Part shown: positions 45,630 to 55,518 of the stretch, in pieces
How positions within the stretch are numbered: position 1 is the stretch's first letter
How the letters are laid out: each line of letters opens with the position of its first letter
Source of the DNA: WGMI01 sp041739275
Lineage (GTDB): Bacteria > Bacteroidota > Bacteroidia > Flavobacteriales > Schleiferiaceae
Assembly: GCA_041739275.1 (NCBI GenBank)
Contig: JBGSOF010000027.1
Span: 19,723-83,722 of the forward strand
Length of the DNA stretch: 64,000 nt
Direction: 5' to 3'
Notes under the pieces: model-generated
Seen by the model: only the letters and a program-made list of their open reading frames with translations
Database searches by the model: none
What the model was told of the DNA's origin: nothing
Position numbers and translations under genes: made by a program

Positions 45630-46213
45630 CAAAATTTGACTTCAGGAGCCTTTTCAGAGCCGGCGGCCGCCTCAAAATAACCTTTGGCGGCGAAACCAAA
45701 AAGACCGGCCACGACATTGTTCGGGAAGGTGCGCACACTTCGGTTGAAGGCTTGCACGGCATCGTTGAACTTATTGCGTTCAAAGGCGATCTTGTTTTCT
45801 GTATTGGTCAGTTCGGCCTGGAGTTCCAAAAAGCTCTGATTCGCTTTGAGGTCGGGATAGCGCTCAACGGTAACCAAAAGTCGGCTCAGCGCGCCGCTCA
45901 AACCGTCTTGAGCTTGTTGAAAGTTGGCGATGGCCTCGGGGCTCAAATTGCTGGGGTCGACCGTAACCTGAGTCGCCTTGGCGCGGGCTTCGATGACTTG
46001 CGTAAGGGTCTCTTGCTCAAAGTCAGCATAACCTTTAACGGTATTTACCAAATTCGGAATCAGATCGGCACGGCGCTGATAGGCGGCCTCGACCTGAGCC
46101 CACTGCCCGCCGACGGCTTCGTCGGTGCGAACCAGACCGTTGTAGCGGCCAACCAAAAAGAAAGCCAAGAGGGCAATGACGCCTACGACAATAATCCAAC
46201 TGCGGTTTTTCAT
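45629..46213 (-). CDS. lemA: LemA-family membrane protein
   Basis: 194 residues. One N-terminal membrane helix (IIVVGVIALLAFFLVGRYN), then the helical LemA domain with VGGQWAQVEAAYQRRADLIP, NLVNTVKGYADFE, ALSRLLVTVERYPDLKAN and NKIAFERNKFNDAVQAFN. LemA is named for antigen/epitope studies and has no agreed activity. First gene of the lemA-TPM-TPM operon; the next gene overlaps its stop. Confidence 0.94.
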   Translation of the reverse strand: MKNRSWIIVVGVIALLAFFLVGRYNGLVRTDEAVGGQWAQVEAAYQRRADLIPNLVNTVKGYADFEQETLTQVIEARAKATQVTVDPSNLSPEAIANFQQAQDGLSGALSRLLVTVERYPDLKANQSFLELQAELTNTENKIAFERNKFNDAVQAFNRSVRTFPNNVVAGLFGFAAKGYFEAAAGSEKAPEVKF

Positions 46214-46244
46214 GGAAGGTTTTGAGCGATTTATTGATGTGAAA

Positions 46245-46589
46245 TTACAACAGTTCGCGGAGTTCCTCGAGCCGAGCCTTTAAAGCGCGGAGCCTCGATT
46301 CGAGTTCAGAAAGGCGATCGGCCTCTGAACCCTTGCGCTTGAGCATATTGCGGGCTCCTTCGAGCGTAAAGCCGCGCACCTTGACCAAGGTGTAGATGCG
46401 CTCGAGCAATTCGAGGTCTTGAGGTCGGTATTTCCGACTGCCCGATTCTGTTTTTTTGGGCTGAATTTGAGGGAATTCCCTTTCCCAAAAGCGAATCAGC
46501 GAAGCGTTGACCCCCAGGCGAGCTGCCGCCTCGCCAATGCTGTAATAGCGTTTGTCAGACTCGCCGTTCGACCCGGATTCTCTAGTCAA
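46245..46589 (-). CDS. MerR-family transcriptional regulator
   Basis: 114 residues from TTG 46589 (no in-frame ATG in the N-terminal part). The winged helix-turn-helix reads YYSIGEAAARLGVNASLIRF, then WEREFPQIQPKKTESGSRKY and LELLERIYTLVKVRGFTLEG; the C-terminus is a short coiled coil of Glu/Arg/Leu. No Cys-based sensor, so it is not a metal sensor of the classical type. It overlaps the M23 peptidase gene by 8 bp and is a common neighbour of it in this phylum. Confidence 0.88.
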   Translation of the reverse strand: MTRESGSNGESDKRYYSIGEAAARLGVNASLIRFWEREFPQIQPKKTESGSRKYRPQDLELLERIYTLVKVRGFTLEGARNMLKRKGSEADRLSELESRLRALKARLEELRELL

Positions 46590-47556
46590 AGCTCTGGTTT
46601 TCGCGCCCGGCCAGCGATAGAACTTCTTGGTATTCTGCGGGAGTCAAATCGTTGAAGAAATAGTGAATCGGGTCTACTTTTTGGCCGTTTTTCACCACTT
46701 CGTAATGCAGGTGTGGTGCGGTACTTGTTCCAGTATTCCCCACATAACCAATCAATTCGCCTCGTTTCACCTTTTGGCCGTTGCGCACACTGCGCTTGCT
46801 CATGTGGCCGTAGAGGGTTTGATAGCCATAGCCGTGTTGAAGCACCACGTAAATGCCATAGCCACTGCCGCCGATCGATGAATTGTCGGTGACCACTCCA
46901 TCGCCCGCCGCGTAAATCGGGGTGCCTGTGGGAGCCGTGAAATCGATGCCAGTGTGCATTTTACCGACCTTGTAAATCGGGTGAATTCGATAGCCAAAGC
47001 CCGAGGCGATGCGCGTCAAGTTGCGATTGGAAACGGGTTGAATGGCGGGGATGCTCGCCAAGAGTTCGCTTTTGCGCTTGGCCATGGCGATGATTTCGTC
47101 GAACGACCGCGACTGTACATAGACCTCCTTGGAAAGCACATCGAGTCTTTCGGCCGTTTTTCGAACCAAGTCGCTGTGCTCGTAGCCTTCTAAACCCGCG
47201 TAGCGATTCGCCCCTCCAAAGCCGCCTTTTCGCACCTCGTCGGGTATCGGTTCTGCTTCAAACACTACTCGGTAAATGTTGTCGTCGCGCTCCTCGAGCT
47301 CTTCGATGACGCCCGAGAGATCGGCCAATCTTTGATCGAGCAACTCGTATTGCAACTGCATATAATCGAGTTCGCGCTTGAGCCGTTTTTCTTCGGGGCT
47401 GTCGATATACCAAAAGCCGATCGAAACCAGAATGACGGCCATCAAAGCCGAGGCCGTTAAAAACAATACGACTTCTCGAAGCCGGTGTTTCCAGCCTTTT
47501 TCGATTCGCCGGTACGAGAGCGAATTGGGGTCGTAATAGAACTTAACCTTTGCCAT
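46582..47556 (-). CDS. M23 zinc metallopeptidase (cell-wall endopeptidase)
   Basis: 324 residues. One membrane helix (VVLFLTASALMAVILVSIGF), a coiled coil, then the LytM-type domain: YKVGKMHTGIDFTAPTGTPI with H201 and D205, and APHLHYEVV with H282 and H284, the full zinc-site set. It would cut peptidoglycan cross-links in the periplasm during growth and division. The MerR-type gene downstream overlaps its stop codon. Confidence 0.94.
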   Translation of the reverse strand: MAKVKFYYDPNSLSYRRIEKGWKHRLREVVLFLTASALMAVILVSIGFWYIDSPEEKRLKRELDYMQLQYELLDQRLADLSGVIEELEERDDNIYRVVFEAEPIPDEVRKGGFGGANRYAGLEGYEHSDLVRKTAERLDVLSKEVYVQSRSFDEIIAMAKRKSELLASIPAIQPVSNRNLTRIASGFGYRIHPIYKVGKMHTGIDFTAPTGTPIYAAGDGVVTDNSSIGGSGYGIYVVLQHGYGYQTLYGHMSKRSVRNGQKVKRGELIGYVGNTGTSTAPHLHYEVVKNGQKVDPIHYFFNDLTPAEYQEVLSLAGRENQSFD

Positions 47557-47587
47557 TCAACGCGGCCAAAAGCCGCTTTTGAGTTCC

Positions 47588-47595
47588 TATTTTTG
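47588..47595 (+). promoter_or_regulatory. -7 promoter element of alaS
   Basis: TATTTTTG, exact TAnnTTTG, 104 bases upstream of the alaS ATG in the divergent gap with the M23 gene. No clear -33 element. Confidence 0.35.
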
Positions 47596-47699
47596 CCCGC
47601 GCCTCAAATTTTGGCCAAAAGCGCGAAATGCGAAGATAAACTTAATCGCACAAGCCTGAAGAGCTCAGAATTGGCAACCGTTTTTCGAAGACCCACTCC

Positions 47700-50324
47700 A
47701 TGTCTCATCCGAACGCTCCGCTTTCGTCTCGCCAGATTCGGCAACGCTTTCTCGACTTCTTCGAATCGAAAGCCCACCGCGTGGTGGCCTCGGCTCCGCT
47801 GGTCATCAAAGACGACCCGACCCTTTTGTTCACCAATGCGGGGATGAATCCGTTCAAGGATTTGTTTCTCGGGCTCGCCGCGGTCGAGCATCCGAGGGTG
47901 GCCGACACGCAAAAATGCCTTCGCGTTTCGGGCAAGCACAACGACCTTGAAGAGGTCGGGCACGATACCTATCACCACACTTTGTTCGAAATGCTCGGGA
48001 ACTGGAGTTTCGGCGACTATTTCAAGAAAGAGAGCATTGAGTGGGCTTGGGAACTCTTGGTGTCGGTGTATGGATTGGAGCCCAATCGCCTCTATGCCAC
48101 TGTTTTTGGTGGCGATCCATCTGAAAATCTCGAATTCGATCGCGAAGCCGAGCAGCTCTGGGCTCAGTTCTTGCCCTCAGAGCGCATTCTGCCGGGCAGT
48201 AAAAAGGATAACTTCTGGGAGATGGGAGAAACCGGTCCCTGCGGGCCGTGTTCAGAGATTCATATCGATTTGAGAAGCGAGGCTGACCGAGCGGCTAGCC
48301 CGGGACGCGATTTGGTCAATGCGGGGCATCCCGAAGTTGTCGAGGTCTGGAACCTGGTGTTCATGGAGTTCAACCGCAAGGCCGATGGCAGCCTCGAACG
48401 CTTGCCCGCTCGGCACGTAGACACGGGAATGGGCTTTGAGCGCTTGTGCATGGCGCTGCAAGGCGTGCGTTCGACCTACGACACCGATGTTTTTAAACCC
48501 TTGATTGCCCGTCTCGAAGAGCTGAGCGATACCCCCTTCGGACACAGCGAAGCCTCTGACGTCGCCATGCGCGTGGCGGCCGACCACATTCGCGCCGTGG
48601 CCTTTTCGATTGCCGACGGGCAGGTGCCTTCAAATGCGGGTGCGGGTTATGTCATCCGCCGCATTCTCCGCCGAGCGGTGCGCTACGGTTCGAGTTACCT
48701 GGGTTTGAAAGAGCCCTTTTTGCACAAGCTCATCCCCGTGCTTTCCGAAGAAATGGGCGGGGCTTTTCCCGAGCTCATCCGGAGCGAATCGCTGATCGGG
48801 CAGGTGGTGCTCGAAGAAGAAAAGGCCTTTTTGCGCACCCTTCAGCAGGGCGTCGACCGCATTGAGCAATTGTTGCAGCAGCGTCCAAAGCCGCATTTGG
48901 AAGGCCCGGAGGCCTTTGAGCTGTACGACACTTTTGGCTTTCCGCTCGATCTCACTTCTTTGATTTTGAGAGAAAAGGGCGGTACGGTCGACGAAGCGGG
49001 TTTTGCCGTGGAGATGGAGAAACAGCGCCGTAGGTCTCGATCGGCTTCTGAGCTCAAGGCAGGCGATTGGATGGTGTTTGAAGAAGGCGCCACCGAGTTT
49101 ATCGGCTATGACGAACTTGAATGCGAGGCGCGCTTGCTGCGGGTTCGAACCGTGCAATCGGGCAAAGAGTTTCGCCATCAATTGGTTTTCGATCGGAGCC
49201 CTTTCTACGCCGAAGGCGGCGGGCAAGTAGGCGATAGAGGCTGGTTGATATCCCCCGACGGACAGGCGATTCACATTGAAGATACCCGCAGAGAAACCGG
49301 CCTTTGGCTTCATATCACCCGGGAATTGCCGGCCGAAGCGGCGCATTACAAATTGGTGGTCGACGCATCTTTAAGGAGTTCGACGGCGGCCCACCACAGC
49401 GCTACGCACTTGCTGCACGAGGTTCTGCGCGAGCAACTGGGGCATCACGTGGAGCAAAAGGGTTCGATGGTCTCTCCGGCCTTGCTCCGCTTCGATTTTT
49501 CGCACTTTGCCAAGCTCGAAGAGGCTCAGCTCCGCTCGATCGAACACGCGGTCAACGAAAGGGTCTGGGCGAATCATCGCTTGGTCGAAAATCGAAGTTC
49601 GAGCATGGAAGAGGCTTTGGCTCAGGGCGCGATGGCCTTGTTTGGCGAAAAATACGGCTCGGTGGTTCGCACGGTTCGCTTCGGCAACTCCATTGAACTC
49701 TGTGGCGGAACGCACGTTCAGAGCACGGGCGCCTTGGGGGCTTTTAAAATTGTCTCAGAGGGTTCGGTGGCTGCGGGCATTCGCCGCATCGAGGCCGTAT
49801 GTGGCTCTGCTGCTTACCACTGGCTAAACGAGCGCTTGGATGTCCTCTCGGGCCTTGCGGAACGGCTTAAGAATCCAAAAGATGTGCTCAAGGCGGTCGA
49901 TCAGCTCTTGGCCGAGCGCGAGGCCGACCGCAGGGTGCTCGAAGGGCATCGAGCGCGGAGGGTTCACGAGTTGTCTAACGAGTTGCGCGTCAAGCGCTCT
50001 GCTCAACCCATTCAAACCTTGGTGGGTCGCTTCGACGAGGATCCCGGGGTCTTGAAAGACGCTTTGTTTGCGCTCAAAGAAGAGCCGTCTACGGCTGTAG
50101 TCTTGGCCGGGGTTTTTGGAGATAAACCGCATTTAAGTGTGCTGATTAGTTCCGACCTTGTGGCCGATCGCGGCTTCAATGCGGCTCAGCTCGTGCGAGA
50201 ATGGGCGAAGTGCATTGATGGAGGCGGGGGCGGACAGGCCTTTTTCGCCACGGCGGGGGGCAAGAATGCTGCTGGGGTAGACGAGGCTTTAAAAACAGCA
50301 CAGACATGGGTCGCTACACTTTGA
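47700..50324 (+). CDS. alaS: Alanyl-tRNA synthetase
   Basis: 874 residues, complete. The catalytic domain opens SSRQIRQRFLDFFESKAHRV and DDPTLLFTNAGMNPFKD. The editing domain zinc site is AHHSATHLLHEVL (H566, H570) with CGGTHVQSTG (C668, H672). The C-terminal region binds the tRNA. It charges tRNA-Ala and clears mischarged Ser. The last 19 bp overlap the outer-membrane protein gene. Confidence 0.98.
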   Translation: MSHPNAPLSSRQIRQRFLDFFESKAHRVVASAPLVIKDDPTLLFTNAGMNPFKDLFLGLAAVEHPRVADTQKCLRVSGKHNDLEEVGHDTYHHTLFEMLGNWSFGDYFKKESIEWAWELLVSVYGLEPNRLYATVFGGDPSENLEFDREAEQLWAQFLPSERILPGSKKDNFWEMGETGPCGPCSEIHIDLRSEADRAASPGRDLVNAGHPEVVEVWNLVFMEFNRKADGSLERLPARHVDTGMGFERLCMALQGVRSTYDTDVFKPLIARLEELSDTPFGHSEASDVAMRVAADHIRAVAFSIADGQVPSNAGAGYVIRRILRRAVRYGSSYLGLKEPFLHKLIPVLSEEMGGAFPELIRSESLIGQVVLEEEKAFLRTLQQGVDRIEQLLQQRPKPHLEGPEAFELYDTFGFPLDLTSLILREKGGTVDEAGFAVEMEKQRRRSRSASELKAGDWMVFEEGATEFIGYDELECEARLLRVRTVQSGKEFRHQLVFDRSPFYAEGGGQVGDRGWLISPDGQAIHIEDTRRETGLWLHITRELPAEAAHYKLVVDASLRSSTAAHHSATHLLHEVLREQLGHHVEQKGSMVSPALLRFDFSHFAKLEEAQLRSIEHAVNERVWANHRLVENRSSSMEEALAQGAMALFGEKYGSVVRTVRFGNSIELCGGTHVQSTGALGAFKIVSEGSVAAGIRRIEAVCGSAAYHWLNERLDVLSGLAERLKNPKDVLKAVDQLLAEREADRRVLEGHRARRVHELSNELRVKRSAQPIQTLVGRFDEDPGVLKDALFALKEEPSTAVVLAGVFGDKPHLSVLISSDLVADRGFNAAQLVREWAKCIDGGGGGQAFFATAGGKNAAGVDEALKTAQTWVATL

Positions 50325-51040
50325 TTCTTATGCTGCTCGGCCTGAGCTGCAACGAACTTTTTGCCCAAAAGCCCGACAAAGACGGCTATTATACGGGCAG
50401 CGAGATTACCGACAGTCCGTTTGGTTTGGGCCTGAGTGCCTCGCCTTACTACAGCAATCGGCGCTTGTTGAGCAATACGCTCAATCCGGGGCAGGCGTTT
50501 CAGTTGGTGGACAACGCGACGAACGGGCAATGGGGTTTAGGGTTTGGCCCTGAACTGTACATCGCGCTTTCCGACCGTTTTGAGGTGGTGACCGGGGTTC
50601 AATGGGGCACGGCGGGTTTCCGCTACCCTCGGGTTGAATTGGAGAATGTCATTCTCGGCTTGGACAGCGGTTTTTATTCGCTTACCGAAGAGTTTCAGTT
50701 TGTGAATGTGCCGATTGGGCTGTCGTTTCGAAGCGAGCTCAACGACGATTGGTATTTGGATGTCACTCCGGCGGTAGAGTTGTCGTGGTTGACGAAATAC
50801 GACCTGATTTACGAGGCGGGTGGGGTGGTGGAAACCGCGGATGCTCTGCCCTTGGCCGAGGACTTTTTCAGCTGGCTGTCGCTCACCATCGGGGGCACCT
50901 ACAGCCCCTTCGATACCTGGGGCTATTCGGTCCGCTTTGGAGGTCGCTATATGCTCAATTCGCTCATCCAACGCAGCGACTATCCGCGCGAGGTGCTCTA
51001 CACCGTCGGGGGGTCGGTGGGGGTGCAGTATCGGTTTTAA
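50306..51040 (+). CDS. Outer-membrane beta-barrel protein
   Basis: 244 residues with a signal peptide (LILMLLGLSCNELFAQ). The mature sequence alternates amphipathic strands with short turns (LGFGPELYIALSDRFEVVTG, YSVRFGGRYMLNSLI) and ends GSVGVQYRF, the C-terminal Phe pattern recognised by the BAM machinery. It resembles PorT-like small barrels but no specific family is sure. The ATG overlaps the end of alaS, so it is read from the alaS transcript. Confidence 0.75.
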   Translation: MGRYTLILMLLGLSCNELFAQKPDKDGYYTGSEITDSPFGLGLSASPYYSNRRLLSNTLNPGQAFQLVDNATNGQWGLGFGPELYIALSDRFEVVTGVQWGTAGFRYPRVELENVILGLDSGFYSLTEEFQFVNVPIGLSFRSELNDDWYLDVTPAVELSWLTKYDLIYEAGGVVETADALPLAEDFFSWLSLTIGGTYSPFDTWGYSVRFGGRYMLNSLIQRSDYPREVLYTVGGSVGVQYRF

Positions 51041-51171
51041 GAGGAGTCTCGTGCCAAGGCAAGGCTCCAATGGATCCTAGGGGGTTGGGGTGATTTTTAC
51101 ACCTTAGCTTTTGATACTTTTTCGAGCTTGATCGGTGGTATTCCTGCGTTTGCCACGTATCTTGATCGGCG

Positions 51172-53528
51172 ATGAAATCTTCGATTTGCCCTTTTTCGGT
51201 GCACTCCCTGACCGGTCTCTGGGGGTTATTGGTTTTGAGCGTTTGCCCCTTGGGGGCTCAGACGGTATTCGGTCCATTGCAGTTTATCGACTCCATTGCA
51301 CTCGATGCACAACAGGTAAGCAGCGGAGATTTTGACGGCGATGGCGATATAGACATCGTGGCAGTTATGCGCGACGAAAACAGAGTTTCGTGGTACGAGA
51401 ACCTCAACGGCCAAGGCAGTTTTGGTCCGGAACAAATCATCGCGACCCACAGCTTCGTGCTTTCGGTTTTTGTGGCTGATTTTGATGGGGATGGAGACGC
51501 CGACATCGCCACGGGGGGCGCAGCGAGCATTTTACTTCACAAAAACAACGGAAGCGGTTTGTTTACCACCTCTACCATTTCAACCCAAGCCAACGGAGCC
51601 GAGGCGCTTTATGCAGCCGATTTTGATGGGGATGGCGATATCGATTTGTCTTCGGTTTCTTCTGGGGCCGATAAACTCTGCTGGTACCAAAATCTCAATG
51701 GTTTGGGCTCGTTTGGGCCGCAGGTGATCATCAGTACTGCCCCGGATTACGGAGAAGGGGTTTGGGGCGCTGATTTTGACGGAGATGGGGATATAGACTT
51801 GGTTACTGCCTCTTATTTGGACGATGAAATTGCTTGGTTCAAAAACCTTGGAAATGGCAATTGGGGAACTGCTCAAATCATTAGCAGCAATCAGGACGGC
51901 GCCATCGATGTTTTTTCTGCAGATGTGGATGGAGACGGAGACATGGATGTCATAACTGCATCTTTTTGGGACAACACCGTGGCCTGGTTCGAAAACCTCA
52001 ATGGATTAGGCACTTTTGGTCCCGAACAGACCTTGTCTGCGGGTACCCCTCTGCGACCCTACACGGTTTATGCTGGCGACATCGATAACGACGGTGATAT
52101 CGACATCGCTGCCGGTTTTCTTTACGCTGCGGGATGTACGAGAATTTAAACGGAACAGGTAGTTTTTCACCTTTTATTCAAATCGATTATACAACCAATG
52201 ATGCGCACAGGATTGAACTCGCGAATGTTGACAGCGATTCCGATTTAGATATCATTGTGGGCACACCTGGTTCCGATTACGTAGGTTGGTATGAAAACAA
52301 CCCCGTTTGCGATAATGCGTCTCCTCCTTTGAACTGGACCGCCTGCGGTTTTTTGCAGCTTTCCAACGGACAAATAGTTACCCAAAACGGATTTTACACA
52401 GACACCATTAATAATGCCGCAGGTTGCGACAGTGTGTTGAACATAAATCTCACCATTCTTCAGTCGAGCTCAAGCTCAGTTTCACCGAGTGTTTGCGACG
52501 CGTACACCTCGCCTTCGGGCAAGATTTGGCAGCAAACAGGGGTTTATTCCGATACGGTGAAGAACGCCCAAGGCTGCGACAGCATCATCAACATCAATCT
52601 GAGCATTCTGAATTCTACGACGAGCACGCTTTCACCGAGTGTTTGCGACGCGTACAGCTCGCCTTCGGGAAATATCTGGACGCAGTCGGGGGTGTACGCG
52701 GATACGGTTCTGAATGCGGCGGGTTGTGATAGCGTTGTCACCATCAATTTGACGGTGTTCCAATCGAGTTCGAGCGGTCTGACGACCAGCGCTTGCGGTT
52801 CGTATCTCTCGCCTTCGGGACAAGTGTGGACGCAGTCGGGGGTGTATTCGGATACGGTTCTGAATGCGGCGGGTTGTGATAGCGTTGTCACCATCAATTT
52901 GACGGTGCTCCAGCCGAGCGCGGGCAGTCTGACGACCAGCGCCTGCGGTTCGTATGTCTCGCCTTCGGGACAAGTGTGGACACAGTCGGGGGTGTATATA
53001 GATACGGTGTCGAATTCCGTGGGTTGCGACAGTGTCATCAACATTCAGCTCACCCTGACCCAGATCAACGACTCGATCTACGGCGGTTTATCCGGGCTTA
53101 TGGCAGTCGACAGCGGGTCGTATCGCTGGCTCGATTGCATGAATGGGATGGCCGTAATCCCAGATGCCAACGCCCAGAGTTTTGTGCCCTCGGCCAATGG
53201 CAGCTTTGCCGTAGAGATTACCCAAAATGGCTGTGTCGATACTTCCGATTGCGTTTCCATCACAGGGATTGGCCTGCTAGACCCGAACCTCCCCACGTAC
53301 ACCATCCGCCCGAATCCGAATCGGGGGCAGTTTGTCGTCGAATGGGCTAGCCCGATGGAGTCTTCTGTCATGGTCTTAATAAATGCATCGGGCGGTATAG
53401 TCTGGCAGAATGAATTTCGGGGTACCCGGCTAGAATTCTTCGATGTTGTCCTCAGCCCGGGGGTGTATAGCCTTTTCTTGCAGCGGCCGGAGGGATTCGC
53501 ACCTTTGGGAAAAGTGGTGGTGTATTAA
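51172..53528 (+). pseudogene. FG-GAP/VCBS repeat surface protein with T9SS sorting domain, frameshifted
   Basis: Two consecutive frames make one protein of about 784 residues. The first (51172-52149) has a signal peptide and six FG-GAP blades of the form DFDGDGDIDIVA; it ends at 52149 after GFLYAAG. The second frame starts inside it (52134) with YENLNGTGSFSPF and continues with a seventh blade, five repeats of about 50 residues (CDAYSSPSG...TQSGVY...GCDSV) and a T9SS type A sorting domain ending GVYSLFLQRPEGFAPLGKVV. One missing base near 52133-52136 (GGATGTACG where GGATGGTACG would give Trp-Tyr-Glu) accounts for the break. T9SS cargo would be sent through SprA to the surface. Confidence 0.8.
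52341..53090 (+). repeat. Five 150-bp tandem repeats inside the surface protein gene
   Basis: Repeat starts fall at 52341, 52491, 52641, 52791 and 52941, exactly 150 bp apart, each encoding about 50 residues that begin with a Cys and contain SPSG, W/Q-TG-VY and GCDS. The third to fifth are closest to each other. Copy number can change by recombination without breaking frame. Confidence 0.8.
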
Positions 53529-54003
53529 ATTGGCTCTTTCAGGGATGGGGGGCGGGGTGCAGGATCGATTTTAAGGGGCCGGTTGGGGGTCAAGCAGCTC
53601 ATCATGACCATCCGGTCTCTTAACTCTAGCGGAACTACCAGTATGCTTGGTTCGCGTCGAAGATGTCCATATCGTAATGACCCGAATTTCTGCGTGGCAT
53701 TGTTATCCGAGGAGGGACTTTCGGGGAAACCGGCGTGGTATCTCGGCTATGGCTGGTGCACCGCAACCTAGATGTGGGTATTTTTGAGAAACGGGGATTC
53801 TGAAAGCTGTCAGATAGCTTTTTGTCGAATTAAAATAAGGAGGATGTCACTTTCTAAGTCAATTTCGGAACTGGCGGAGCTCAGAAACTTTCCTGGTGAC
53901 TTGGATATAGCCACGTTTATTTCGATAATAAATACTTAACACTGTATTACCCCCCCCTAAATCAATTAATTTAGCTTAGCATCATATTTCTAAACTTTCA
54001 GTC
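53529..54003. other. Gene-free stretch before the AT-rich lipoprotein genes
   Basis: 475 bp; short frames on both strands have no family match or ribosome site. The right 120 bp is AT-rich. No promoter, terminator or repeat recognised. Confidence 0.5.
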
Positions 54004-54363
54004 ATGAAAAAAAATGTTTTGGTTTTCTCTTTGCTTGTTGTAAGCGTGGTCATTTCTTGCTCAAAGAAAGTGTCCGATGACCCAAATTTTATCTCTCCAG
54101 AATTTAGTTTGGGAGAATATGGTCCGCATAAATGTGAAAAGGTTGAAAATGGAGTGACAGTTTATGGAGCTCAATGTGCCAATGGAAATTTTGGCGGATG
54201 CTATGAACCGACAGAATGTAATTTTGATGGCCGGTTTAATGCTGCCTATACGGCCTTGTTAACCCAACAAGGGGTTGAGGTTATTGCAGACGAAGATCTA
54301 ATGAATTATCCGAGTTTAGTATTGGTCATGCAAGAAATTGGATTGCCCATTGATGCTGAATAG
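54004..54363 (+). CDS. Hypothetical lipoprotein
   Basis: 119 residues with a lipoprotein signal ending VVISC (C19). The mature part has four further Cys (HKCEKVE, AQCANGNFGGCYEPTECNFDG), likely disulfides, and no known domain. Lower GC than the flanking core genes. Overlaps the next gene by 11 bp in another frame. Confidence 0.7.
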   Translation: MKKNVLVFSLLVVSVVISCSKKVSDDPNFISPEFSLGEYGPHKCEKVENGVTVYGAQCANGNFGGCYEPTECNFDGRFNAAYTALLTQQGVEVIADEDLMNYPSLVLVMQEIGLPIDAE

Positions 54364-55462
54364 ATCTGTGCCAATGTCCCTTGAATGCCGGGTCCTGTTT
54401 TGGGGCTCGGCATTTATTTTATTACACGGGTGCCGTGCCCCATCTAGAAATATTGAAACTATTGATTCCGAGAACATTCAATTTATTCAATCGACGTACA
54501 AGATCGATCAGATTCTCTCCGGTTCTGCACATTTGTCTATTGAGTTGGACAGTTCCGAATTTAGGATTTGGATGGCCGATCCCCTTCCGACGAGGTTGTT
54601 TATCTACGATTTGCAGCTGGATTCTCTTGTAGAAACAATTTCACATCAGGATCGAGTTGTAGACGAGCCATTTTGGTTTGTTAATTCCGGAAATTACATC
54701 GTTCAGCGAGGCGTGGAATACTGGGGAAAACACCAAGGAAAGGACTATGCAAACAGAATTTCCCATCTCGATGAACATCAACGTCCGCCGACACATCAGG
54801 ATTTTGAAATTTTGGATAATGGATCATTGTTTCTATACATCTACAATTACCATCTCGACGGTAGAAAGTCCCTAACCGATTATGCTCCTTTTCATCTTCT
54901 TGATTCATCAGGGAAATTGTTGAATGTTCATTTGAGAATTCCAGATATTTATGGCAATGGTGGATTGATTGAAGATGTTCATTATCTCAGCAATGATTCG
55001 AAACAAATACTCATTAGTTATTCAGCAACAGATACCGTGTATGCTGTAGGGCAGAACGCCCAAGTACATCATTGGGTATTCCCTACTCGAATTGATTCGA
55101 ATTTATATCGCTACAATGGGGACACCTCGGTGCAGGGTAAATTGAAGAATCGGATCTACAACGAATCGAACGGTTCCTTTTACGGCCCCGCCTTTTGGGA
55201 TGAGGAACGTCGGTGTGTACTGCGTTTGTTTTACGAGGCGATCTCTGTGAAGGGTCAGGTTAAGGGTAAGAAGGTCATTCTCTTGGTATTGAACACAGAA
55301 ACCAACCAGACGAAAAGCGTGGTTTTGGGTTCATTTCGCAATCCTGACTATTACGATTGGAATTATACCAATGGCAATTTGTTCGCATTGCGTTATGCCC
55401 TCCATCCCTCCTCGGCCAATAGGATGGTAGAGCGATTTGAGTTGTTCGGTTTGGGTGAATAG
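54353..55462 (+). CDS. Lipoprotein with beta-propeller-like repeats (DUF4221-like)
   Basis: 369 residues from ATG 54353; ATG 54374 is an alternative. The signal ends at ILLHGC. The body is rich in beta strands with DYAPFHLLDSSGKLLNVHLR, SKQILISYSATDTVYAV, and a C-terminal WDEERRCVLRLFYEAIS; this looks like six-bladed propeller lipoproteins (DUF4221/BF3164 type) often encoded near SusCD-like or signalling genes. No function assigned. AT-rich like the preceding lipoprotein. Confidence 0.6.
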   Translation: MLNRSVPMSLECRVLFWGSAFILLHGCRAPSRNIETIDSENIQFIQSTYKIDQILSGSAHLSIELDSSEFRIWMADPLPTRLFIYDLQLDSLVETISHQDRVVDEPFWFVNSGNYIVQRGVEYWGKHQGKDYANRISHLDEHQRPPTHQDFEILDNGSLFLYIYNYHLDGRKSLTDYAPFHLLDSSGKLLNVHLRIPDIYGNGGLIEDVHYLSNDSKQILISYSATDTVYAVGQNAQVHHWVFPTRIDSNLYRYNGDTSVQGKLKNRIYNESNGSFYGPAFWDEERRCVLRLFYEAISVKGQVKGKKVILLVLNTETNQTKSVVLGSFRNPDYYDWNYTNGNLFALRYALHPSSANRMVERFELFGLGE

Positions 55463-55518
55463 CGCTGTGTTGGAACAAAGTGCCTAATTGGAATTAAAAT
55501 CAGTCACCACAGGCATTC

